In this document: positions 39,901-51,900 of the stretch, piece by piece | How positions within the stretch are numbered: the stretch's first letter is position 1 | How the letters are laid out: every line of letters starts with the position of its first letter | Source of the DNA: Ostrinia nubilalis | Taxonomy: Eukaryota; Arthropoda; Insecta; Lepidoptera; Crambidae | Reading direction: 5' to 3' | Assembly (NCBI RefSeq): GCF_963855985.1 | Contig: NC_087112.1 | Location: forward strand, 4,032,501 to 4,096,500 | Length of the DNA stretch: 64,000 bases | Notes under the pieces: generated by a model | Told to the model about the DNA's origin: nothing | The model's database searches: none | The model's input: only the letters and a program-made list of their open reading frames with translations | Program-made: the position numbers and the translations under genes

Positions 39901-42900
39901 TATTGTATTTTGTATTTAAATAAATCAAAGTATAGATCTAAAATGTAGATGCCAATACGTATAATAATGTATGATTACTAGTGTTTTCATATTATTTACT
40001 TAATATTTTGATAGGTCTCACCTAAAGAGTCTCCAGTAATAAGTGCAAAGGCTCGTCAATTCATTGAGACAGTTCCCGAAGACGATTCAGTTCAGGAATG
40101 CTTCTTCTCTAAACGCATTTACTCGGACTCTTTAGAAGACTCAGAGCACACAGACTCAAGACGCCATTCCGAAGCTGAGTCCCTGAAATCAGACCAATCA
40201 GATGTTAAAGCTAAAGTTTCTTCGTCTGATTTTGATGAACGCGCTGAATATGAAGAAACAGTCGACTCAGGAAGTGGATTTGGTGACGAGAAGTTCGAAG
40301 AAAGCGTCGGGTTTACCTCAATGAGAATCGACACTAAGACAACTGACTCTGAGAAACAAGATTCGGAATCTGATAAAGAGCCCGAAGTTGTATTCAAAAA
40401 GATGGGACCAAAACGTCATTCAAGGACAGAATCTGTATCGATCTCAAAAATTAGTGATTTACAATTAGACCTTGAACCGGCTAAACCAAAACAAGAGTTC
40501 CAAATGTTTGTCACTGAGGCCGAAGAAGTTGATAAATCTGACAAAGATGAACCTTCTGATAAGATTTCTTCTGAAAGTAGTCGAGAAATTGAAATTTCTG
40601 AACGTAAATCATCCGAAGGCATTTCAGACAAGATTAGTTCAGAAGATGCTGTTACGGAAAAGAAGACGTCCTCTGAGGAAGACGCGTTGAAAGACGGTGA
40701 AGTGATTCCACTAGATGAAAAGGTGATAGTCACTAGTGTCAAGGAAATTACAAAAGAAATTGTAAAAACTGATGTAAAGACTTTCAGGGAAGATACCATT
40801 GAGAAAGGTAATGTAAACTTTTTTATTATAATGATTAAGTGAAATTTAATGACACGCATAGTATCATTCTGAAACCGATCTGGTGTTTTTGTTTTTGTAA
40901 AAAGTTGTGTGTAGTTTTCATAACGGATGATTATAATCAACGTGATGTTGCGTATTTTTCGTAAATTCAATCAAAATATCATATCCTTATTGCCCTATTG
41001 ATGTTCTCTTTGTTTACTTTAAATTATTAATTTTTAGTTGATGCCATCAAACGTCAATCAGTGACGTCAGCTGGATCAGGTTCAGTTAGTGAGCTTCGCT
41101 TAGAAGAAAAGAGATTATCTGACGCTCACAGCCTCACTGAGTCCAGGGATTACACTTTTGAAGAATCCGAAGATGATATTGGCACCCAAGGTACCCATGT
41201 GGATATGTCTAAAGATAAGGTTGAGACTAAACTTGAAAGTGAGAAGAAAGCTGCTTTAGGTAAATATTACACCTAAATAAGATTTGTTTAAGATCCTGAA
41301 CATACCTGTTATAATTGAATGTGTTGTTTTTTGTAGCAAAAGTAAGTGAATCCAAATTAGCAAGATTAACTCATGGAGATTCGTTAGATGACGTTGAAGG
41401 TTTCCCAGAGGACCACGTCACAGATTATGTACATAAACTTCCTCATATTGCTGAAGTCGGGTAAGTTGTCTACTTTACGAAGAAATAACTAATTCATGAA
41501 CATGTAATGAATATACTTTGCTTTTGAGTTGTCTGTTTTTTTTGTCATTTTATTTATATCTAATACACATGAAAAATTAATAATGACGAGTTACCATTAT
41601 TATGCTCAATCTGGTTCATCGCTTAGGGTTCAAAGCATCTAACAATCAAGTTGATTCAATCCTGTAATTCCTGTTCTATTTATATTTTATGTACTCATGC
41701 ACGGCTTAATTAAATAATAATAAACTTTTGTTTGTTGCAGGGCTATTCAAGATAGAGATATTACCAACGAATTTTTGAACAGAGAAAGGGAAGAACAGTT
41801 GAAACGTGAAACGATTCATATCGTCACATCCGCGTCAATTGAAAGCACTCCTCTCACCAAGGATGAAAAAGTGACAGAAACTCATGGACCAACTGTTGTA
41901 ACTAAAGTTACTAGTATTTCGGGACCTACTGAGGAAATATCAAAAGTTGTAGATCAACCAAAGTCCGACAAGAAAGAAATTGTTGATAGTGCGTATACTG
42001 TTACAGAGACGCATGAACCAACTGTTATCACAACAACAACAACCATTACTAAAGAGGGTGAAGAGCCTATTCAAAAAGTATTAAAGTCGGTTACATCAGA
42101 AGGACCTACTTCTATAGATACACGACAGGACATGGAAATTACATACACTGTAACGGAACATCATGAACCAACCATTGTGACTAAATTTACGGCAATCACC
42201 AAGGAGGTGTCTGAGCCGACTGAAGAAATATTTAAAACGGTCAAATTAGGAGGACATAAATCAATTGATACGCGACAAGTAACTGAAACTTCGTACACTG
42301 TGACTGAACACCATGAACCAACTATTGTCACTAAAGTTACGACAATAAGCAAAGACTTTACTGGACCGATTGAAGAAGTTTTCAAGACTGTCACAATGAA
42401 AGAGCCAGCGATAACTGATTCAACACAAGAAGCTGAAAGTAGTAGTTTTATTATTACAGAAACTAGTGAGCCTATAGTTACTACTATTACCAAAGATGTT
42501 TCGGATCCAAATGAGGAGATATTTAAAAAAGTCACAATGAAGAGCCAGGCATCAAATGAAACTTACATTGAAACTCATGAACCTACTATTGTAACCAAAG
42601 TAACCACAATTACTAAAGACATTACTGGTCCAATTGAAGAAGTCTTGAAAACAATGGAAGGTCCAATCACAACGGATACAGCACAGGAATCAGAATCGAT
42701 AGTTACAGTTGTGAAACAACATGAACCAACTGTTGTAACTAAAGTTACCACAGTCACAAAGGATATTACTGGATCAACTGGAACTGAAACTACAACTACT
42801 GAAACCATTGTAAAAGAAACTTCTTCCAAATTTGATGTTAGCAAAATTAGAACTGACACGCTAGGTAAATTTGACTTGGATGAAGATTTCGAAGAAGTAA

Positions 42901-45900
42901 AACGGTTTGTGCCTAAGAGTCTCGATTTAAAAGAAGTTCCTGAAATTACAAAAGAACAAGTTAAACCTGTAATTGATGATATCCTACAAAAAGGTACTAT
43001 TGCCGCAGCTGCAAGAAGTCCAATATTAGACAAAGATATTAAAATAGCCACCAAAGATATTGTTGAATCTGAAAAAAGATCATACGACGCTAAAGTGCCC
43101 CATAAAGAAGAGCGTAGACATTCATGTATAAGCCCTGCTATATCATTAGAAAGAATAGCTGAATCTGAAGTGGAGACAGAAGATGAACAACCAATACCAA
43201 AACCAATAAGTTTACCTATTGAATCACATAAAGTAACCGAGACAAGTACAGAAATGAAGAAATCTGATTCAGCTATGAAGCAAATGGCGGACAACATTGA
43301 AATAATCATTAAGCAAGCATCTGAGGACTTTGATGTTTCTTCAGATGAACAGATTGAACCTGAAGAGCCATCTGAACAGCGAGATATTGCTGAACGAGTC
43401 TCTGTAGACTCTATTATTGAAGAAGCGGTCACCACTGTAGAAGAAATGTTGGAATCTTCGAAAGAAGCTAAAGAAAAAGAGATCGAAGCTAAAAAAGAAA
43501 TAGTCTTTGAAGAGACTAAGAAGTTTGTAAAGGAAAGGCCAGGTTTGATAAAATCCCTTTCACGAGACAGTGGAGAAATTGTAATAATGCCTAAGAAGAA
43601 GCATCCAAGGACATTTTCAGTTCAAAGCTCGCCTGAGGAAGTTGAAGAGCAAATATACACCGATTCTGAATCTGGTAAGTTTTAATACATTGATGTTAAG
43701 ACATTATTTAATTTAATGTTTGATTTAGAATAGGAATTATAAAAAAAATCCGTTTCAGATATGGATAAAGCAAAAGTACTTGAAATAATTGAGCCTACTT
43801 CAGACCTTGATGGTAAAATTGCGACATCTAGCTTTGACACAAAGAAGTTAAGGACAGATTCACTTGATGATGCCGATGATTTCCCAGAAAAAGAGGTAAG
43901 AGTAATTTTAAAGTAAAATAACTAAAATATTTAAATAATGTTCTTGTTTAATCTGTTTGTGAGAGTCCTAATTAATTATAAATTAATATTATCTCTTCCA
44001 GTCTGAATATTTTGGCGATGACGTCAAATTTTCTGATGAACCGGCGGAGGGTAAATTCTTAGATGATTTCAAACCCGTTGACAGACCTGGTCCAAGCCAC
44101 CTAGGGCAACAGGACACAGAGGAAGACAGGTCTTCTGACAAAATGATCAAAAAGACGCACTTTGTTGACAGAATACTACATTCAGACTTAGTATCTAAAT
44201 CAACGACTGAATCATCAGTTACCACTGTTGTTTCCACGTTAACTAAGTCGTCAGACGAAAGCCAAAAATCAGTTTTGGAAGATGGAACATCAGCTGAGTT
44301 TTCGAAGATCAGCGGTGCTGAATTAGTCAAAGATCCATCTAAAACTTCATTTGAAACTAAAGATGATTCCAAAATAGAGGAGCCCATTGAAGATCGAGGC
44401 ACACCAGATTTGTCAAAGAAATCGATTGATTTGACCAAAGATTATTCAAAGTCTTCCATCGACAGCAAAGACACTTCAAGAGATTTTGCCACAAATGAAC
44501 TATCGAAAGACTCCACGGTTGATTTGAGTAAAGACTTTTCTAAAGCATCGGTCGAAAGCGTAAAAGAGACCTCCAAATCACTTGATGAAAAGACTTTCTC
44601 GGAAGATCATTCGTCATTAGATGTATCAAAAACTTTGGCATCAGATGCCTCAGAAGGCATCACTATTAGCAGAGAATTCCATGAAGACGAGAAATCCGTG
44701 TCTCGCGTAGTAAGGATATCAACCAGTTCTTCCCAAGAAACTTCAGTTATGACTGAGAGTAAACTATTGAGCGAACAAGATGATCGGTCTCTAGATAAAA
44801 CGAGACCGGCAGAAATCGATCAAGAAAAAGATTTTATCGGTGAAATCGACGAAAGAATCGAAGAATTAAAATCCGAGATGAAAAAGTCAGAAGACAGTTT
44901 TGGAGAATCATCATTATTAGACAAAGCCTCTGACAGTAAATCAGATAGTGTCATTACTGATGACTTAGTGAAAGATGATAAAGAAGAATCTAAAGAGGAC
45001 GTTGAAAAGAAAGAAATGGATGACCAAGTGCCAGACATGACTGAATTGAACAGAAGATGTTCCAATCTATTAGAAGACATATCACAAGGAGCACTTATCA
45101 GAATCGATTCAAGTCACGTGACACATGGTAAGTTCATTTAAAATAATCCTGATACCTAAGGTTAACATTTACATCAGCACAATATATATTTTTTAAATAA
45201 AGCGCGCAGTTGTAATGTAGATTTATTTGCACCTGCAGATCTAGCATCGAAATTTTCCAAAACACCGCCTCCATCACCAGTAGATTTGAAGGACAGATCC
45301 AAAGTGGAGGATGGTTCTGGCGATAGGCAAACCGGGCTACAACTTAGAGGTATGTTTTAGTAAAAAATATTGGAAACATCAAACACATCATGAAAGTATC
45401 TAAATGTTTACAGTCACTTACACAAGTGTTAGTTACATGACATTTGAAGCACAACACAATACACTAATCCCACATTCACAAACTGGTCATAGTAAAGCTA
45501 GAAGTAGACGCTAATTGATCATTCCACTTAGGTTCCGACTCATCGTTCCTGGATGCAAGCCGTCAGTCTCCCAGGGCATCATCAGCTGGAGACAGTCTCA
45601 TTAGTGAAACTGAGGCCCACCAGAGTGGTCAGTATACATTTTAGCACTAAAAATCATTCAATAAATTAGAATACAACTTTATTCCCTTAATATAAACCTT
45701 CCACTAACCGAAGTTTTGGTTTAACATAACCTGAATCTTGCATCAAAAAAGCAAGCTTTTCAGTACAAGTAGTGGCAAAGCAAAGTAGAGTCATAGCGAA
45801 ACTTTACTCCTGATTTTCGTAGAGAGAAACCATTTATAGAGCCTTTTTTGCCACACTCTTTTAGTTTTACGCCAGTTATCGCATGTATTCTGTGGTTCAG

Positions 45901-48900
45901 TTTCACATTAATAATAAGTATTAAATTAATATATTATTGTTCCCAGAACCGCAAAAGAAATAAAAAATTGGTACTTAAAATGTATTCTTCACTCAATCAT
46001 GTTGCTTTTGTCTAAAAATCTTGTAAGCGAGCACATTCATTGCGTTTTGAACTTCCCAAATAATTTTAATAACTAATAGAATTTGGAATCTAAATAACTA
46101 TAATATTTATCTGGATAAAATAAACATTGTTGTTTCTTTGCAACCGTCACCTTCGTATTGCCAAATAATAGTTAGCACAGTAAATTTTACTTTCTTTCTT
46201 GCGGAGCCCTTACGTTGCTATAGGTAAGTGGACCCACAGGCGATATCGATCATACTTTTTTTATTATTGTCGCTTTTTCAAACAGACAATTTGTATTTCA
46301 CGTCTTTGATTCGCAAATTTTCATCTATTATTATTAATCACTTTTGAGTAACGTTTCGCTTTGATTCTGAGTCTTCCTTGGTTTGTTTTTCACATCATTG
46401 TCTCACAGCTTTCATCGCTAAACTCTGTATCTATCCATCACATTGTTAGGTATATGTTTCACGCTAGATGCGCTTTCACAATCTTTTGGGCAAATCTTTA
46501 AACAGGTTTACCTTATCCCATGTTAAAAAATCTATTAGACTCCTTGTTAACAATTTTCTATTATTATGTACATTGATTTTTATTTTCACCTTCACTGTTC
46601 ACATTTTATACTAAGTAACGCTACAATTGAAATACAATGTTTTCTTTTCTTTTCAGATGTGCTGACAGAAGCGTCTAAGGCACTGACTGAAGCCGCCAGA
46701 CCAAAATCTCCATCAAAACATCTTGCTGACAATCTATCATTCATAAACGTAGACCAACCAACCCTTACTAGTGGAGCTATAGAGCTCGTAGACCGCACAA
46801 TCGAGAAAAGTATAGATGTGATTGACCAAATCAAGAAAGAACAGCTTGCCGTCAAAATGGAAGAGATGCAAAAATCAACGTCATCGGACACATTTTATTC
46901 TGAATCAAGAGTAGAAACATCTACATCATCTTCATCTGTTCACAAAACATATGAAGGCGCTGAAATGAAGTTCCAGTCTATAGATCCGCGGGCACACATG
47001 TCTGACATGGTAGCCAAGTTTGGATCCACTGATATGGATGATTATAGCACTATTTTGTCCCACAAAGAAACAGAGACAAGAAAAATATCAGGACAAGAAT
47101 ACTTTTCTGAAACCAAACAAGTGTCGTCATCCGATGATGACTCGCTTGTTATTAAAACTGAAACTACCCATGAACTTCGTGGACAAGAACACGAAGTGAA
47201 AGAAAAAACAACGGTGCGCAAAGAAGGTGATCAAACAGAAACGTCACAGAAGAAACTTGAAAGAGCTCATGAGGCTACAGCTAAAAGATCTGATGTAGAA
47301 ACTAAAACCGTGTATAAAACCACCGATGACACGGACATCGTTAAAGTTGAAAGGGAATTTTCTGAGCAAGGGCTCTATACAGGAAGACAAACTAAATCTG
47401 AAGAACGAATGACAGCGCTCAAAGATGACACTATTAAGAAAAAACATGAAGTGAAAATTTCAGAAAGAGACATGTCCCACGAGCAATGGGGCAAAGAATA
47501 TTTTACTGAACCTGGAGAACTTGAAGACATTAAAGAAGACGATGATTCAAAGGCAAGAATAGCGTATGTTGAGTCAGCTCTTAAGATCGTAGAAAAAGAT
47601 GAGATTATATCAGGCGTAGAAGTGTCTGCTAAAGGAAAAGTTATAAGTTCAAAAGTTGAACATCATAGAGAAGAGTCTGTTATAGAAAGCAAAGAACACG
47701 ATGATCTTAGTTCTGATGCATCTCATGCCCCGAGTTTCAAGAGTGAAACCGCTGAGCGACGCGGTTCTTCCGAAACGAGCCCTAAAAGTAAATCCAAATC
47801 TTTCAAAAAAGATGACGAAGTTTACGAAGTAGATTTTATAAAAGAAATAAAAGTCTCAACATCTCCCGTCAAGAGTACGTTTAGCAGAACGGGAAGCCAA
47901 GATACTCATTCAGAATCAGAAGTAGCGCCTGATTTGCCTCACGATGACAAAACTGGTGATACGCCTAAGAAAGAGAAACCAACAAGATCTCCGGTGAAAT
48001 TACCTCAACAACAAATTCAAGAACAAGTCTGGGAAGTATCGCTTCAAAAAGCAGATTCATTTGAGATGGCTGATGAAATACCAAAATCCCTCAATCTCAA
48101 AACTGCTATGGTTCAATCATCAAGTACTGAAACAAAGAGTTCTGGGAGTGATACAGGCTTAGAACTACAAACTGTAGTCGAACCGAAATCTGACTTTACT
48201 TCTAAAATGGTAAAGAGTGATATGTCACCAAGCACATTTGAGATTTCGGATGATATAAGCACCACATCGAAAGATCTCATGATTAAGTCAGGTGAAAGCT
48301 TGGACACTGAGTGTATGATTAAATCACTGGAATCTCACGAAGCCGAGATTCTCCAAAAATCAATGGATTCGACAGTCAGCGCAGAGACATTACACCCGTC
48401 TGAATTTTCAACCGAAGCTGATTCGGCTTTCTTAACTGGTACTGATCACAAGAGAGAAGAAATAAAGCTTTTCAAAGAAAAGAGCCTCGAGGATATTTGC
48501 AGTAGCGGTTATGACACTGATCTTTCCTCTGCCGAGTTTCATGCTACGAAACTTGAGTCAGAACGGGTGGACCTGGATTCGTTAATGTCTGCTCAGCCAC
48601 TGGCTGACTTGTCGGTTTTAGAAAAAACTATTGACGAAGTCAAACAGTCTCTTGAAGCAGCACAAGTAGAAATTATAAGTGAAAAAAGCGACGGAAGTAG
48701 TAAATACAAGCAGTCGCCATCTGAATTTCAGTTCAAACTTTTGATAAGTCCTGAAAGACCTGAAGTTATCACTGAAGAACCACATCATGCTACAGAAGAT
48801 CATTCTGATAAAACTTCGAGCGTTAAAAAAGACGACTTCCAGTTAGACAGTCAAACATCGATCAGTAGTTCACATAAAGTGAGCTCGCAAGAAGAAACGA

Positions 48901-51900
48901 CGACTTCTGATGAAGAGAAAGGCACAGTTTATATTAAAGAATCTAGCCCACCATTGGACGGAGCTGATATTTCTATCAGGTCAGACAGCGGCCCACATTC
49001 AATTTTAGAAACCGAAAGTGACATAATACTCTCTGATCGAGAGGGTTCTTCAAAAGGAAGTCCAGAAGTAAAATTGAGGGTTCAGAAGCATATTAAATCA
49101 AAGCTCGGTGTAGTCGAGAGGCGATCTGCCTCAGAAGTGGAGGGCTGGTCTAGTTCTGGAGAAAGTCACTATCATAGCTTTGAACATTCAGAGAGTAGGC
49201 CACTTTCTTCCGATCTAGAAGTCATGATGACAGCTCAAAGTGCAACTGAGTTTGACACTGCTTTAACTAGTCACGATGTCTCTTCTCAATCTTTAAGGAC
49301 GTCAAAGGATTATTATACTGCCGCAAGCTCGCTAGCTTCAAGAGACAGCATGAAAAGTCTAGATTCAGATGGGTCCAGCCATGTGGCTAGCATTGATATT
49401 TCCGACGCCTCTGAAACACTCGTACCTTCAGCAAATGAACTGAAAGAAGAATTAATGGAAAGTAGCACGTATGTAGAGCAATTCTTGCATGAGGGAGAAA
49501 AAGAACAATCAGCTAAAGTCAAAGACGTTAGTGATGAAGAAGCATCTGGGGACGAAGAAGATGTAAAAGCCGATTTAGAAGAACCAGTTGGAAAAATGAA
49601 GAGATCACACGAAATGCGTTTCTTACCCAAAGATATGATACCTGAACATTTCCCATTAGAAAGTACCTCTGAGAGCATTGAAGTAGACGAAGATTCATCT
49701 AAAGAACGAGATGGTTCTGACACTACAATTTCAAGTCAACTGAGAACTGATGAAATCCTGTCTTCATCTATTTCAAAGTTGGATATGCCTTCTTCTCAAT
49801 CTGAGATTGAGAAAAAGGTAGTTATTGAAGAGGTAATTAAGCCCACAACTCATGAAGTACACGCCATACCTTTTTCGGTGACTAAACTAGAAAAACCAAC
49901 AAGAGAGTTTGTGGACGTTGAAAGTGAAATTATTCCAGTTGGTTCTGAAGAATATGAAGAAATAGTAAAATATGGAAGCATTACTCCAGAACTGAGGAAG
50001 TCGGACAAAGAAGAAGTAGCTATAGTAAAAACTACTGTACATGATGCTGAAATTGTACCTAGTAAAGTGGATACAACTTATTTAGAACCAATAGAAATCA
50101 AAGAAGAATGTGTGAAAAAAGTAGTCAAAGAAGTGAGTGTCATACCATTCCCTGTGACAGAAATCCCTCCCAGCCAGAGAGAGTTCACTGATATTGAAGA
50201 TGACATTATACCTATTGGTTCAAAACAGTATGAAGAAATCTTAAAATCCAAGAGCGACTCTGCTGTTCCCAAAACAAAGGCAGAAAAAGCCATAGTCAAA
50301 ACTCCTGATTCACAACTTGAAAGCAAACAGAGCTCTACATCAAGTCTGAAAACTCACGAGCATTTATCAACGCCACATACTCCACTATCTGCACCTAGTC
50401 AAAGCTCTCTTTCTACTGATAACGGGCGTGAGTATGTCCTAGATGACATGTATGACATATCTGAAACACCTGAATTGAGGTCTGATTTGGTCACAGAAAG
50501 CAGCCGATCAGAGCTGGTGGTAACAACTGAAGAGAAGGCTCTTCATACGTATGAAAAAGAACAGGAATCTCCAACGAGCGATGAATTTGAAATGGTAGAT
50601 AAACCAAGTGAGATGGACGACTTTGTCGTCATTGAAGAGGTCGCAAAAGAAGCACAAGAAACTGATACAGAGGGAAAAAGTGTCCAAATAAAAGCACAGA
50701 AATATGAAAAGAAACACGACACTGAAGTTGAAGAATACCTGTCCAAGGCATCTAAAAAACAGGAAAGTACAAGCAGTGCCGGATCAGGATCTTTATCTGA
50801 TGAAGAATTATTAGCCTATGAAATTGAACAAAAACGTTTGCAAGCTCAGGAATTAGCTGAGATTGAGGCAGGAAAGCGATGGATACAAATGCAGTTTGAA
50901 GGCGATCCAAGATACGATTATGAAAGAATACCGCTGGAGGATATTAAAGAAGAAGAAATGACTGATTTTGATGCTAGTAGAATAGGTAGCTTAAGTTCCC
51001 AGAAGGAGTCTATTGGAAGTTATGGCAGCTTCAGAAACTCGTACGGAAGCCTTTCTGAATCGGAAATGGCGTCTCGGATAAGATTTAGAGTACGCGGAGA
51101 TAATGATGATATTTCTATCAGCTCGTTGCAAGAATTTGAAAATCTTGAAAAGGCTTTGATGGAGCAGTACCAGCAGCACTCATCTTCTTCACAGGAGTCT
51201 TTGAATGGATCTCTTCCTAGGCGATATATTCTGAGCAAGAGTCAAGGTGATGATATTTCGATTTCAAGCTTGAAAGAATTCGAAGGTCTAGAGTCAGCAT
51301 GTCTTGAAGCATTGAAGGCCGAAATCTTAGCGAAACAAAAAGAAGCTCTATTGCTGGCTGATCCCAAAGAAGTTAGTGGCAGCTTCTTAGAACGAGAGAA
51401 ACGATCCTACTCCGGTAGTTCTGAAAGCAGCCCACCACAAAAGGGAGGTAGTCCTGGTCAAAAAAGTGGGAGCCCATCGCAAAAAGGAGGTAGTCCTTCC
51501 CAGAAAGTAGGCAGCTATGGAAGTCCATCTCAAAAGCTACTTACAGAGTCCGCAGCTATTCGTAAATTAATCGATCAACAGATGGCCTTGGAACAGAAAC
51601 TACAAGAACAGATTACACCTAAAGTAGTGACTGTTAAGAAGTTTGACGAAAGAGGTGCTTTCTTTGTTGCTGAACCTGAACCAGAAACAGAAAAAGAACC
51701 TAAACAGACAGAAGTAACTGAAGAGTGCACAAAATCATCCTCATTTGTTTGTGCTGCCGCTCCAAGTGACGGTTCAGCCGAGTCGATTCCAGGAGATTGC
51801 GAGGAGATGATGAAAATATTGGATCAGGAAGAGAAGTCTAAATCATCGCAGGCAGTTACAAGGACGTTTACTGACAGTGGAGTTATCGAAGTAGTTAGAA

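Noticed and set aside
41880..42800. CRISPR-like or satellite DNA array
   Set aside because: The periodicity is in the protein, unit lengths vary, and the DNA copies differ at many silent sites; it lies inside a coding exon.
42575..43435. 286-codon open frame on the minus strand
   Set aside because: It is the serine-rich shadow of exon 41. Similar antisense frames occur opposite exons 35, 38, 43 and 46 because Glu/Lys/Thr codons read backwards rarely give stops.
46566..46656. ATG at 46566 as start of a separate giant protein
   Set aside because: A strong ttttcag acceptor at 46656 and phase agreement with exon 45 make this an internal exon; the upstream 91 bases are intron-like.
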